Positions 10,330-24,331 of a stretch of 64,000 nt of DNA are shown here, piece after piece. Where the stretch lies: assembly GCF_040054535.1 (NCBI RefSeq), contig NC_090782.1, positions 25,582,001 to 25,646,000 of the forward strand. Direction: 5' to 3'. Each line of letters starts with the position of its first letter. Position 1 is the stretch's first letter. Origin of the DNA: Antennarius striatus (lineage: Eukaryota > Chordata > Actinopteri > Lophiiformes > Antennariidae). Made by a program: the position numbers and the translations under genes. The notes under the pieces were generated by a model. That model ran no database searches. It was not told where the DNA came from and saw only the letters and a program-made list of their open reading frames with translations.

Positions 10330-13190
10330 CGTGAGTCGAATAATTAACCCACGCCACGCCGCTTCTCCAAGAGGCCATTTCCTTTTAACGAGAGCCGAAC
10401 CTGATGCGAGCCGGCGACACATTTCTCTCATCGCCATTTGAACGTTATCATGGCCTCTCGTTCAAAAACAGGTCAAGAACGTTGAACTCACGATGAGAGG
10501 AGGTAATCTCCTTCTTTTACCCACAATGCATTGCCACGGATGCCTGCATGAATTCACCTGTTGATCATTTTCTTAATCCATCAGACAATTTTTCACCTTT
10601 TAAAGCTGAAGCTCTCCAGGTGTGTGAATCAACATTGTTTTCCCATCAAAAACATTTGCAGCTCAATTTATTTTGATGAAACTTCTCCGAGAGCCCGAAG
10701 GGTGCAGAAACTGTTTTAGTGAAAACAGAACTGTGAGGAAGGTTCTTCGGAGGTGTTATTGGGTCAGCGAGGGATTTTCCACCTCGGAGCCCTAGGGGAG
10801 TCCCTGTGGGCGCCGCCCTGATTGCGGGTTTCAAACTGACCCACTGTCACAGAGGATGGACCTAATAACCGTCCCCTGACCTCTGCTGTCTCAGCAGCAC
10901 GTTGACCAGGTGAACACACACCGCTGCCTTTTCTTTCCCCGGTACCTCGGGACTCATCTGCACCTTAAACCCGTTTGAACAACCCGTTTGTCTTCCGTCC
11001 CTGTTTAGACGGACGTACTGTATCCTTGCGTAGCGTCGGCGAGCTGCAGCCGCTGTCCGGGGGGTCATAACTGCCTGTTCAGAGACAGTCTTGCTTATTC
11101 TAGTTCCAAACATTACAGTTAGACAGAAAAAACATGTTTGTTTGTTTCTCTGTTCTAACATGAATCCTTTTCATTTGTCAGGTTATTAAACCCACAGAAC
11201 TCCATCAATCAAGGATCAAACTATCAATCAATAAAGAAAAATAACATCAGACACAAGTTAGGACGTTAACTTTGTTCACTACGTTTAGTCAGAGTTAAGA
11301 TGGGATGAACTACTGCATTGTGGGAAATGTAGTTTTGGTCAAAACACACTTTTGACCCATTGATTTTTTAGACATTCTGACTTATGCTCATGCGGGCCAC
11401 ATAAAATGATGTGAAGGGCCACATTTGGTCCCAGGGCCTTGAGTTTGACACACATGCTCTAATCGATCCGCCGTGGACAGGAAGCAGGTGGCGTCACGCG
11501 GCTGAGGTCCATCTCCTCACCGGGGAGCGTTCACCTGACGGGTCTGAACCAGGAACACAGTTTGGTTTTAGCTCCAACAGTTAGCTTTAGTCTGCAGGAC
11601 AGCTAGCCAGTTAGCTGCTAAATGAGCCTCTCCAGTGCCTCCTCTCATCTTCACTGATTTTCTTGACTGTTTGAAAGTAACTTATTGTGTTTATTTGTGT
11701 AAATGTGAAGTTGTTTCGTGTAATAGTGAACAAGAGGCGGGGCCTAGCCCAGAGTCCACTGCAGGCTGACACAATTATTCAGAGGTGTGTTTTCCGAATA
11801 AGTGTGTCAGCTTCGGCTCGGGTGGTGGTGGTGGTGGTGGTGGGGGGGGGGGTTCTGGACCTGTTGCATAACTGACTCATTCCCTGTTTACACATCATTT
11901 TTGGGAACAAAGTGTTCAGACCGGCTCCTGAGGGTGATCTCTCTGAGACGCTAACCCCATGTAAACCCAAGCATCTTGGTCTGGATTCAAACTCACAGCC
12001 TCCGTCCTCAAGCGTCATGCTTTAGAGATGTTGTCATGTATAAAATAGTTAAGAGGAGGTTCTAAACCTTCCTGGAGCCTGAGGCTCCAGCTGTTCTTAA
12101 TTCAAACGAAAGGTGAGAAAACTAAACAGATCAACTCGCTTCACTTGCATCTGTTACCCCGACGCTTGTGCCGTGGAGACAGGAAGTAAACACATGTTGA
12201 ACTTTGCCTTTGTTGATGGTGTTGATGGCCGACATCAACAAACAACAACAGCATAAATAAACATTCACCCCAGGACCCGACACACGAACGTCAAACGGTT
12301 CAGCGGTGCTCAGACGCCTCCGTCCTACAACTAGACCCTCAACGGGTTTTAAACGCCACCTTTTTTATTTGTTAGAACTTTAATTTGAAGATCACTTCCT
12401 GTCTTATGCAAGACAGGAAGTGATAATCAGTGATGGCCATTACGTCAGAGGCTGGGAGTACTGGTGGAGTAGAGGCGGATCAGAAGTCGATTGGATCGGT
12501 ACTGGAGGACGTGTTCGATCAAACTAGCACCAGGACACAAAGGAAAGGACTCTCACAGTGAAATCAATAAGATTCAACCTCAGCATTAATCACCAATCAA
12601 CCGACCAATACTGTAGAGTAGAATTTAAAAAAATTGCGTATAAGCAAGAATTCAGTAATAATTTAGCCCAAATTTTGCCAATATTTTTACAACAATGTAA
12701 AAATTCACATTTAATCCACTGTTTCTGTGCTTCAACTTAACTGATTTACTCAAATATATTAAAGCAAAATGAAAAATAAACCTGTTTAGTCAGTTCTATA
12801 AAAAATTGAAGAAAAACCTATAAATCAATAATTACATCAGAATCATTTAATAATCCCCGAGGGGAGAGCAATGCAATTGAAATGAGTTAGTGTGTCATGA
12901 TTCATTCCCTTGATGGTTTGACGCGAGCCTTTATGATCTTATATGAATGCAGTTAAATGCATTTGGTAATTTAAGGCCTCGATGTCGTTTTGAGGCCCAT
13001 CGGGTTGTTTTTTTCCGATGAGGGGGTCGTTTTGGCGGCTGGAGATGAGCGGTAGCCTCCAGGCAAGGAGACTCCAGGCTACCGTTTGTTGTGGTTACCT
13101 TCTCTTCTCTCTGCTGTAAATTTCCCAGGTTTCCTTATTCTCTCCATCCCAGCTTGGTTTTTTCCCTCTCTCTCTGGTGTGATTGGTCAG
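10330..13190. other. gene-free stretch upstream of rgs4
   Basis: No exon was recognised. It holds a (GGT)n/poly-G run at about 11820-11852 and a perfect 14-bp-arm inverted repeat at 12391-12424. Confidence 0.4.
12391..12424. repeat. perfect inverted repeat, 14-bp arms, 6-nt loop
   Basis: ATCACTTCCTGTCT at 12391-12404 and its exact reverse complement at 12411-12424, separated by TATGCA. The arms contain CTTCCTG/CAGGAAG, which match ETS-type cores. Confidence 0.9.
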
Positions 13191-13202
13191 GTTTGCCAGC
13201 GC

Positions 13203-13209
13203 TATAAAA
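13203..13209 (+). promoter_or_regulatory. TATA box of rgs4
   Basis: TATAAAA 118 bp upstream of the rgs4 ATG. Its position fits a start site near 13233 and a short 5' UTR. rgs5 and rgs16 have TATA boxes at similar distances. Confidence 0.65.
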
Positions 13210-13320
13210 GCAGTGATGGAGGGCGGTGGGTGGAGACACATTCAGACTGCTTTCCAGCACCAGACAACAACACCAGAGAAACTGGAACCAGCACTGACTT
13301 TGGATTTTGAATATCCCGTC

Positions 13321-16300
13321 ATGTGTAAGGGAATGGAAAAATCTCCTTGCACGTGTTTGAAAAGGTAAGACAAATGAGATTTATAATGGAAACACAAATC
13401 ATTTGAGAGATTTATGTCTTACTGTAGGAGAACGCAGAAATTCAGAGTTTAGTGAAGTTCAGATATTAAAACTTATTGTAACTAAGTGAATTTTTCTAAA
13501 AGATGCATGTCACTCTCTGTCACGTCTGCAGGACTAAAAGCATCAGGACTCGGATCAGAGTCTTCCTGCAGAAGCCGGGGGTCCAGGCAGCCGGTCGGGA
13601 TGGGAAGAACGCTGCCGCTGCTGGGGAGAGGTCAGGGACGCGTTAGAATTGATTTATTCACCTTAGAGATAAGAAGGATGAGTGTTTGTTCAGGTTTAGG
13701 AGGGATTTGATCACTGGATTGATGTGGAACACAAGGAAACACTTTCACTATACAGGATGACAGTGAGCAGAATGCAAACTGTTATCAACTTAAATCTGCA
13801 AACTTTTTTTTAAAGCGAATAGCAGCATATTTCTGCCCTCATGCAGGGGATGTAGAGGGTAATCATTTTGTTTTTCCTTGTGGGATTAATTAACACCTTT
13901 TCTCAGGTGAGGTTTTTACCCACAAACACTCAGTGGTGAGTGGTGAAGCTCGTACTGATGAGCTGAGCTAAAAGCCATTCATTTAATGAGAAGCTAACGT
14001 TAATTGATAGATTTCATGCCAGCCTTTGCGCTGCAGGTCAAGTTACCATGGAGAACAATTCCAAAGCTTCCATCTTGGATAGGTTTGATGTATAGATTAC
14101 AGTTTTTCTCGCGGCTCGGCTCCAGGACAGTTATTGATTGGTAATGATTGTAAAAGCAGCTCTCCATGATTGGAGCGTCCTCTGGTCTCACCTCTCAGGA
14201 AACAGATTTCTGTCCATTCTATGAATCAATCCTAATCATGATCATCCACTAATAACCCACATCTGGGTTCTGCTGTGTTGATTGGCTGAATCACATCATG
14301 TGACTCGTGGGCTGTTATGTTTATGACACATCTGAGAAAACGTCAAAAAGCAGGACAAAAGTCATCAAATCACACTGAAATGCACTTTATATTTTGTCCC
14401 TGAAACATTGATGAACATGTCGCTGAATGACATCAGACGTCAGGATGGATGAGGTTTAATTTACTGCACGGTTCCTCTTTTTAAAAAAACAAACATCTCT
14501 GTTTCAGCCGTCCTTCAGCAAAAGAGGTGGAGAAGTGGAAGGAGTCCTTCAGCTACCTGATGAGCAGCGACTGTAAGTTCTTAAACCTGGTAAAGTCTGA
14601 AACAATCTGAAACGACTACATTCTGCACCAGAAAAAAATATAATCATCTCTCATGTGATGATGGTGCTGTTATCGACCGGCCGCTAGTGGTCACCTGTAA
14701 GGGTTGGCGATCTCAGACTGGAGAGTTCCCCAGAGTTCCACTGTGTGAGCGCGTGCACGAGATATAGGAGGAACGGCCTTGAGGGAAGCAGCCCTGTTCC
14801 ATGACCCGAGCGCTTGACCCCCAGCAGTCACGTTTCTTCTCCAGACTTCATCCGACACTCTCATTGGCCCGTTTTTCATTTATCAATTACCTCACAACTG
14901 TAATGTCCTCTTTCGTCCTTTTTTATTTGTGTCCCATTGGGGTTTTGGACCAGTAGACTTGACGGTTAATCATTTGTGACTTCTGTGTGTTGGCACATGG
15001 TTTTAGAAAGTGATACCAGAGAAATTTGACGTGACTAAATGACTTATTATGAATTTATTTATATCAGCCACAGATTCCAATAATTCCATTTCTGATGACG
15101 GGAGAGGAAATTGGCAGAACAGTGTGTGAAAATTCTGAGGGCAAAAAAAGGAGATGGATTATAGAAGGTAACGGGAAAGAGAGCGGTGATTGATAATTGA
15201 AGTTCAAAATGGAACGTCCATGGAAAGTCTTGGAGACACAGAGTCTTTAGCTTTCATATGGCTAAGATAATTAGCAACATTAGCAGGTGTTGGCTTTTGA
15301 ACAGGATTGGTGGAAGTGATTCTTCCACTTGTGGAAATATGGCTTTTCAAACCTCAGCACCCGCACCAACAGCTCTGTAAAACTTAAATCATCTCTGTCC
15401 TCGACTTCTGTTAGGTGGCCGTAAGATCTTTGGCCGATTCCTGAAGTCGGAGTACAGCGAAGAGAACATGGAATTCTGGGTCGCTTGTGACAACTACAAG
15501 AAGACTTCAGCCTCCAAGCAGGGCAGCAAAGCCAAGCAGATCTACCACCAATATGTGGAAATCAATGCTCCTCATGAGGTATAGAATACTAAAACACACC
15601 ATTAAGGGATTGAAACAGGAACTACACAGCCTGGAACACACTTCAGAGACACAACTGTATACCTTATTTATGCAGCTGCACATTCTTCCGGGGTGAAGTG
15701 GAAACTTGAGGCTGATTGTAACTTGAGAGCAAGAAAAATTTGCATTAAAGAGGTCTTTGAGTCACGTCTGTGATTACTGAAGGATTAAACCTTGTATTAA
15801 CCTGATCTTGGGAAGCCAGTCTTTAGGATGCATGAAGGAACTCTGGCTCACTAGCCAGCGTAGAACTTGAGGGTTAATATGGATGAAGACAAACAGGAAG
15901 ATTTGAGTATGTTTTGTTCCATTTTTCAATCTGAGCTGCATTTATTTGTTGTTTGTATAAGATTAAATTCTATTAGTGTTTACTGTTAGTTTTTGTGGCC
16001 AGATATCAATTTCAAACTCTGAGAACTGACATTTGTTAAAGGCTAGAGGAGCAACACCAGGTGGTGATTGTGGTGTAGAAATAGAGGGGATTGGACCAGT
16101 ACTCAAACTTTTTCTTAGACTATCATCATCGTTTCTCTCTAAAGGTCAACCTGGACGCAACGACAAGAGAAAGCACCAAGAAGAACGTCGGGGACGCCCA
16201 ACAGGCTTGCTTCGACGGCGCTCAGAAGATGATCTACAAACTGATGGAGAAAGACTCCTACAGGCGCTTTCTCAACTCCAAGCTGATTCAGGATCTGTGT

Positions 16301-16321
16301 CAGAGGAAATCCGACAAGTAG
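13321..16321 (+). CDS. rgs4: regulator of G-protein signalling, RGS4-like, 5 exons, 182 aa
   Basis: Exons are 13321-13364, 13532-13630, 14508-14572, 15415-15578 and 16145-16321. All are GT-AG and the phases agree. The protein begins MCKGMEKSPCTCLKR, then has a basic amphipathic segment (SIRTRIRVFLQKPG). The RGS box spans about residues 57-174 and includes FLKSEYSEENMEFW, EVNLDATTREST and LMEKDSYRRFL. Known role of the R4 family: accelerating GTP hydrolysis by Gi/Gq alpha subunits at the plasma membrane. The name rests on DSYRRFL, VNLD-TRE and convergence with rgs5 as in mammals. The C-terminus (QDLCQRKSDK) is shorter than mammalian RGS4 and looks a little like RGS2. The box is more diverged than in the other three RGS genes here, so orthology is less certain than membership of the R4 group. 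Confidence 0.78.
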
Positions 16322-17150
16322 AGGCGGGGAAAACGCACCAGTACTTAAACAGGAATATCCAGGAGACAGCCCAAAAACGTTTGAGCAGGTTTAGACTAGT
16401 TTGGTGTTTGTGGAGTAGTGAACTTTTTTGCGACTTTTACTTGGTGTTTATAGCTCAGGTCTGGCTACCTGACGTCCTGTTCACCATCAAACACACACAT
16501 TCCCTTTTTTCTTGACAAGAGATTGTACTGCTGTAATGGTCGGGTTCTGTTTATCTTCACCAGAACACGATGTAAATATACCTCATTCCAGACTTGCCTC
16601 CAATAATCCCTCCATCCAATGGATCAACGGGAAGCTGCACTGATTTTAACTCGTTCTCTGAAAGTATCAAAGACTTAATATCCCACAATGTGAACGTAAA
16701 GACGACCGATCTATCAGCATCAAACACTAGATAGACCGAATAAGTCATCGTCTACTGGCTCTGAACAAGTTCTGGTCTGACCCGGGACGGTTCCTGGGAT
16801 CCGTTTGGACAGATGGATGACACTGACGTGGTCGTTGTCATGGCTACGTCCAGATAGCTGCTGTATATCTGAAGGATTAACTGACTAGCTGTTCGGTGTA
16901 AACATGATGCTCTCCTGGGAGTCTGAAGCATGTGTTCGTCGTTGTCTTGCTGTTCCATGCCTTTGTACAAGAAAATGTCAAACTGTGACTCATTTGTTGG
17001 TTGTTGAAGAATTTTTTGGTGTTTCAATTTTAGCACTTGCAGGATGTTCAGGTATTTGTCCACTGAAACTGAATGTATTTTGTTGTCGATACTGTGAAGA
17101 TCGGAAATAATGTCATAAATATTGTCTTTGTTACATCATTAATTTTAATA

Positions 17151-17156
17151 ATTAAA
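17151..17156 (+). promoter_or_regulatory. candidate polyadenylation signal of rgs4
   Basis: ATTAAA about 830 bp after the rgs4 stop codon, in an AT-rich stretch. No transcript support. Confidence 0.3.
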
Positions 17157-18064
17157 GATGTGTTGGATAATCAGAACTCTGAGTGGTGAGTCTTGTTTGA
17201 TCAAGACCGTTCGGATCCATTCGTACTTGTGTCTTTTTGTACGTCTTGTGTATTAATTTTGTACGTATCTTTGAATGTACCGCTGGAAATGGGTAGGGGG
17301 CAGTGTTGCAACAGGTCAGGTAAGGGATGGTAAATGCGTACGAAGGCAATGCAGCAGAACAAATTGATGAAAAAGCAGAAAACATCCCCGCCCTCAAGTT
17401 TCCATTAACCTGCCAGCGCCACAGACCCCCAGTGCTTTTGCGGCTTTATGTTTACTAGCTACATGGAGACACCCCCTCTATGATGTTTATATATAAACAT
17501 GTTGACCGTTTTTGTTGACATCTCAATGCTTACCCCCCCCCCCCACCTCTGGTGTGAGACTAGGGGCTGATTGACAGTAAAGGCTCTCCTTCCTGGTCTC
17601 AATCAAACAGTTCTTCTAATAGGAAATGTTTGATTTCCCATGGGGCAGATCTTACGACTCTGGGTAGGACTTGTTCTGATGCAGTCGGCGTCTGTTTGTC
17701 AGGAGGGGGAGAGATGGTGAGGAAAATGGTGGGGCTGTTTGATCCACCAATCTGAAGATTGATCACGTGACATGATAAGCTAGCATCAATAATTCAATAA
17801 CGAGAGACCCTTAATATTCCACCAAGCTATGGATGGGGCTGTGGACTCATTGTCCATCGTAAAGTAAATTCAAACTCTATGGTAACAGTCATTCCTACTG
17901 TTTGAATGTACTGCGTCCAAGAAGGTGTGTTCAGATATCCATTGGGGTTTGGTCTTCATACAAAAGAATGGGAACATATCAAAGGATCACGTCAGATGTC
18001 GTCCATGGGAGTCTCTGAGTCGTATCACAGTCTCGACTGTTTTTTTGGGTTCATCCAATCAAGT

Positions 18065-18177
18065 TGTTTAAATTACCGTAAATAATAAGATAAATATTTG
18101 ATCGCTATATTGCAGACTTTCGTTGTTTGCGAGCGGTTCTGGAACGCGTTGACCACGAGTAATGAGGGATCACTGTA
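18065..18177 (+). mobile_element. fragment of the TACAGTAATCCCTCG MITE family (M1)
   Basis: Matches the TTTAAATTACCGTAAATAAT to GGGATYACTGTA end of the element at 36745-37111. Only the terminal 113 bp or so is present. Confidence 0.6.
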
Positions 18178-20880
18178 TTCTATTTTCGTCATAGCAGCAA
18201 AGCAAAACCAAAAGAAACTGTAAATTCTGGAACATTTGCCCTCTTCTGATCTCTTCAAACTTTCAAATAAGCTAATTTCCTGCAGAGCGCTTCCTGGTCT
18301 CGAAGTGTTGCCCTTAAATGGACATGGCTTTAGGGTGTGATGGTCAATTCAGCCGCAGTAAACAGCTTTAATTTGAAAATAAATAGAAAGTCTGACTTAG
18401 AGGAGGCAAGTGAGGACAAACCACTTGTCACGCAGCGTTGTCCTGATGATGTCTAACATTTATACATGTTTTTTTTTTGGTGGCGTGTGTGTGATAAAAA
18501 TTGTGCATGAGCACGTTTTGCAGATGTCATGTAAATTAAGAGATAAATGATGTTTGGGGTTTTTAGGCATGTTTTTCTTTTTCCCTTGTGTCCAAACTGC
18601 TTTTCAGTGTCTGTAAGAGTACCAATCAGAACTAGTTCCATCATATGAAGTCGGCATTTTGTTTTGCTACAAGTTTTTCACAACATTAAACTTGGATGGT
18701 CATGGTCCCCGTGGGATATATCCGAACCATTAGTTGATCCCTGGCTTATCATCGTCAGTAACATTCTCTTTCTGTAAATCCGATCTGACATCCACTTCTA
18801 GGAAGAAACGTATTTACGGAATTAGTCCATCCACAAAGCGCTGCCTTCAGACGCCACAGCAATACAACTGGGACTCTTGTGTCCCCCATCTGGAAAATCC
18901 AGACCCGACATGCTGTGTGATCCCTTCCTCTTCCCTCTCCCATGAACGGCCAGCTGCACCGAAGGAGTCAAAGTTCACAGCAGCAGTTTAATAAAGATTC
19001 AGAGCTCAGCAATACCCAGAATAAAAACCAAGAGTTCGCCAATTGAAGAAAAAATTCAGCAATTCTCGCTGGACACTCAGCAACAGAAGCCTGACGTCTG
19101 ACTCTGAGTTGGTTCCATTTACATTTTACTCTTCAAGATTTATTTCAAGCTTCCTCCAGAAGGAGAGCCCTGGAAACCATGAAAGAGTTCCTGCCATCTT
19201 TACGTACGTTTATATTCACAGGGACACACCTGGATCTCCACCTACACACTGTCGCTGATGAACAGATGGTTCTTCAGATGACTGTATTTCCTGCTATATA
19301 AACATCTACAAACCAGGTGACAGCTTATTCCCATACCCGCACCTCTCAGTTTTGGGGAACTGAATGTTCCTGACCTGAATGTACTAGATTGACTCAAAAG
19401 AGACGACCATCTGGAGTCCGTCCATCCATCCCTACATCTATCTGGGCCTCTCTGTGTCTATATACCTGCATATATGGGTCAATATTTTTTGGTATTGGTA
19501 TAAAGCACAACCAATCATAATAGATGTCATTTCATTGGACAGGAGCAGCTTCACAGATGAGAGTTGGGTTTATGTGCTCGGACTCAAGTTCAGGCCTTCA
19601 GGCCCACCAGACGTCCTCCAGGTTAACTGATTTAGTTCTGACTGTTAGCGCCTGGCCACTTACCGCCTTCTAATTCAAGCCTGAAAGGGGGGGGGTCTGG
19701 CTCTAATGTGATCAACCATGCAGGGAGGTACATCGGCGCTGACACGTGCAGAAACACGTATCCAGACCCAACGCTCACATGTGCCCGTCCACCAGGACAT
19801 GTCCCCAGGGCTCCACATCATTGTCTTAAACAGTTGTAATAATAAACACTGCAGGCTAACGCTAGCTAACACAATCATCTTTGAGTTTGTGCTCTGCTGC
19901 TGACATCTGAGCGCAGCGTATTTGTCAGATCCTTCTTTTTCTGACTCTAATTATACACAGGCTTTATGCCTCGGTAAGCATTTATAGGACATTCATTGAC
20001 TTTCAGAGTAGAAGCTCCTGCAGGTGAAAACTGCTTTTATCACTTTGTTTTTGTCACAAATGCCAGAGAAGATTTAAAAAACAAAATTGAAATTCAAACA
20101 TGCCCACATCAGAACCATATCTGTTATTGATTGCCTCCCAGCTGGGTCTTACGTATTGTTTTCTGCCATCAGTGGCAGATTTATCGGGAGAGGACAGATT
20201 TACAGCTTTGTCTCCCATATTTGGCGCCTTGTGGACATTAGTGCTGCGTCAGCAGACTTTACTGTTTTTACCTTATTAGGTAGACGTGCTCACCAACCAT
20301 TTCACCACCACCACCAACACCTGTTGCTCAAACCTAAAAATTTGTGACCTGTACATTTTTTTTCTGTCTGACGTCAGCTTTGAATGTTTCATCGTTGATC
20401 TCAGGTACAGAAGGAACCAACTCGCGTCAAAGCTTCTTCCTTCACGTTGGAAACTCACTCCTCAAACAAACCGGTTTTATTTTCATGGGTTTTCTTCAAG
20501 ATATTTTCAAAATGCTTGTTTTAACGAGTCAAATCCAAAGCAGGCGTTGCCGGGGAGGTGACGAGCCAGCGTTATACTCACAGGATGCTGGATTAGAGGA
20601 CTGGGGGCAACAGAACCGGCTGGCAGCAGGCATCAGGCAAACCGCCTGAGAACACAAGCTGACGACATGAACATCCAATCAGGCTTCAGACCAGCTCCTC
20701 TGGTCCCCCCCCCTGCAGCAGGTGTAACCTGTGACGTCATTGTTTTACGAGCTTTTCTCTCTTCATCGCGTCGAGGGACTTTCAAATATTTGCAAACGGG
20801 TGACGTTGTTTACGCTTCTCGCGTTCCAAAGCATCATGAACTCCAGAACAAACAACAAGTTCTCGACCTTGACCCGCGAA

Positions 20881-21040
20881 CACCAGGGGGCGTACCGTGG
20901 TCCCCAGAGGATCTTTGATCTCCGGGGGGTGTATTGTGGTCCCCAGAGGATCTTTGACCACCAGGGACGTATCATGGTCCTTAGAGGATCTCTGACCACC
21001 AGGGGGCGTATCGTGGTCCCCGGTGGATCTGGGGGAATCA
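20881..21040. repeat. minisatellite, period 38-39 bp, about 4 copies
   Basis: GGTCCCCAGAGGATCT-like units start at 20899, 20938, 20976 and 21015. Each is followed by GACCACCAGGGGGCGTA or a variant. Confidence 0.85.
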
Positions 21041-23811
21041 GCTCGTGTTCTTTTTGAGAACTGATGCCCTGATGATGTCGGTGATGGGGGTTGTTGCCAT
21101 GTTTGGTTAGCACTCCACTCTGCGTGCGCCGCCCACGTCTTCTTCCTTCTAGCAACGCCTGAGTTTGAGCATCATAAAGTTTTATGGCGTTAATACATCA
21201 ACACAGACGCTTTTAGACGGAATACAAACATGTCACCCCGGTCTGGTGGTAACCCAGACGTGTGCGTTTCAGCTGAATTATTCATTAGTGCTTTATGTCA
21301 TACGTGTACCAGTAATGAGTCACGCATCAGACCTGTTCCACACGTTTCTAAGAACCGTGGCATTAGTGAATGTGGCCCCTGGGGCCGCCCCCCCAGCATC
21401 TGTTTGTGCTTTGTGTCAGTCCCGGCTGACGTATAATGGCGGACGCAGCCTCGTTCTTTCAATGACTCATTTACAAACCAAGGAGTTTGTAAAAAAAATG
21501 GAGCAGATTTAGCTCATAATGACTTTTCTGAGAGATGTTTTCTCTTGGGTTTGCAGACTTGTTTGTCTCAGGGATTATGTAAGATTTTTTTTATGACAAG
21601 TAATTTTAAATTAATGCATCTTATGTTCTTTTCATTCAGTGGCTGGTTGGGCTAGATGGAGATCAGTGGAATGGATGCATAACGAGGCCAGGAGGAATTT
21701 TATAAACCAGTTTATTATTTGTGTAGTTACTATTCCCACCAATGAGTTCATGAGTAACAAACCCTCAAAGTAGAACCCAATGAAGCTGACATTCAACATC
21801 CTGAGCAGCCCAACAATGATGGGTGGGGCTTCCTTCCCTGTTCTACAGGGACTCAGGGGCAGCCGTGCCATATAATAAGGAATTTGCATTTTCTATCAAT
21901 ATGATTCTGTATTTTGTCACAGTAGTGTTTTCGGATTCGTCCTAGTTTTTCCTCACCATGGCGACGGTGCATCTTGTGGATATAGATCTCATCATAATTT
22001 CTACCTTATGAAGAAAAACAAAGCGACAATGGGAAGTTCGGGTTTTTCCTTTTATAGCAGTGAAAAAACTGGGAAGAGCCCCCACCAGCCAGAATCAGGG
22101 CGTCCATTGTTGTATGTAAGAATAACTTAAACACAATGCTTGTGAGCAGACAATATTTACACACAAAAAATAAATACATCTTCAGGAATCGTATGCGATA
22201 TATATTTTTATATGGTTCCAAAACGTACATGTAAAGCTACATGGAATAATGAACAGTCAGCACAGTTAAAGCCCTTATTGGTTGGTTTCGGGGACACGCG
22301 TGTTGGCTTGTGTGGCACCAGACTGGTCAATCTGTGCCACACCAAAGGCTCATTAACATATTTTTAATTTAATCGTGTCTCATCTGTGGCAAACTTTTTA
22401 AGTCAAAGAAAATTGGAAAACTTGAGGATTTCAGTTCTCTGCGTAGCAATAAGGACTTTGGAAATGCTGAACATCTATAAAACAATATTCTTGCACTGGT
22501 TAATACATATATGCTTATATTCAATATAAAACACCACTAAGGACTAGATATAGCCACACTTTATGATCACTACATTCTATTAAATGTATATATTTGGGAC
22601 AAATTGCACACCAACAGCAAATCAACACCAGTACTCTCTTACAGCAGGAGTGAAGAATAACTTTAATGCGTGTGATCGTAAATAATCTATTTCCTAACAT
22701 TTCCTTGATATTTTAAAGTTGCGTCGCATTTAACAATTAAAATAACCAGTATTGTAATTGTCTGGCACTGCAGGCGTCTTGTTCTGTCTCCCATTTATTA
22801 ACACTGGACCGTTTGAGGCTACCGTCACACCAAACACGCTGAAATGAAATCATTCTCTTTTTTTGGTCGTAACGTGACACCGATCAGGTTTTCCCAGACT
22901 TTTTTGAACACAACCAGATCCAGATACATCACCAATGCGTTGGCATCGTCACGTGGAACAGCCTGACCCTGACTTTTTTCTCTCTTCACGTCTTTATCTG
23001 ACATTCCCTCCTGCTTGGTTTTCCTGCTTAGCGACTTACAGTTTAGCGGTAGCCAAGGAGCTCGACCGCTGAGCCAAACACTCAGCGCTGCTCTCAAGGA
23101 CGACTATCGGAGCGTAAAACAACCCAAAAGAGGGTTACGTGATCATCCAAACTTATTGTCTACGTGAGTGTGAGAAAGTAGAGGAGACAAAAAAAAAGAT
23201 TTAAGTGTGTGAAAATCATTGGTAAGCGATGGAGGCTTCCATTCTGGGACACATGCTTCTATTAAAATGTATAAATATTTGGTCGTTGCTAATAATGATC
23301 AGTTTTTCTAAAGTCAGGAGACGTTGTGAGTCATGTGACTTCCAGGCACTCGGTTGCACTTTGAGTCTTGGGAAAACCTCAAGGACTCAGACATGGTGCT
23401 GACGCTGTCATCCAGACTTTTTCTGTCTGCAGGACAGGAAACGGGGTCAAGATGCGGGTTCATACTGTTTTAAAATTTATAGTGAATCCAAACAGATATG
23501 TGCGGGAGGTGGGCGACTGACTGACCCCCGGCACACACTACTGAGGCCAAAGCAACTCCCCCACACCCACGTCCAAAGAACGACATTGGTGATACAGGTT
23601 AAGTAAAAAGGGGAGTACTGTGCTTGGAAGTAGTACTCACACTCAGTAGGTCCTTCTTTGAGTAGGCTACATATCGCATGGCAATCAATGGGCACAGACC
23701 TACGATGGTCAGGTGACGCTGAAATAAGACTTTAGTGCACACGAGTGGATCACATGATATTTTATGTACTGAATTTGTGGCCTTAATGGATAGAAAATGT
23801 GTGTTTTCAGT

Positions 23812-23849
23812 ATAAAGGTCGGATAACACCTGTGTGATCCGACCTTTAT
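23812..23849. repeat. inverted repeat, 13-bp arms
   Basis: ATAAAGGTCGGAT at 23812-23824 and its exact reverse complement at 23837-23849, with a 12-nt loop. It lies about 370 bp beyond the rgs5 polyadenylation signal. Confidence 0.85.
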
Positions 23850-23960
23850 GTCGGCCAATCAGGTGTTTCAGGCCAGTTTGGGACTAGCGAGGTGGTTTTA
23901 TGGGGACCTTCTATAAGAGAGGATGTTCAATGGACGGTCCTCACTAATGCAACAATTCAA

Positions 23961-24063
<103 letters not shown>

Positions 24064-24219
24064 GGGTGGGGAGGTTGGGCTTCAACAGCCAGTCTTTCTC
24101 TTCATTAACATTTTGAATTTGAATTAATATGATTAAATAAAAATAATTTTCTGGTCTTTGTTTCAGATATTTTTCAAAATAAAAGCCTTTGGTTCTCAAG
24201 CCGTATTACACAATGTTTG

Positions 24220-24225
24220 TTTATT
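24220..24225 (-). promoter_or_regulatory. candidate polyadenylation signal of rgs5
   Basis: AATAAA on the minus strand, 107 bp after the rgs5 stop codon. Confidence 0.45.
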
Positions 24226-24331
24226 AAAAATATTTTTTAAAGAGTAGCTTTTCCATGTCTTTCATGTTAGCTAACTGCTGTTTGAAGTCTCCCAGCCCCC
24301 CCACACCCATCTCCTCAGACCCCCCCCAGGC

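Noticed and set aside
11900-12030. GAGTTTGAATCC-type B-box on the minus strand
   Set aside because: Could be an old tRNA-derived SINE, but no A box or tail was seen, so it is not listed as a feature.
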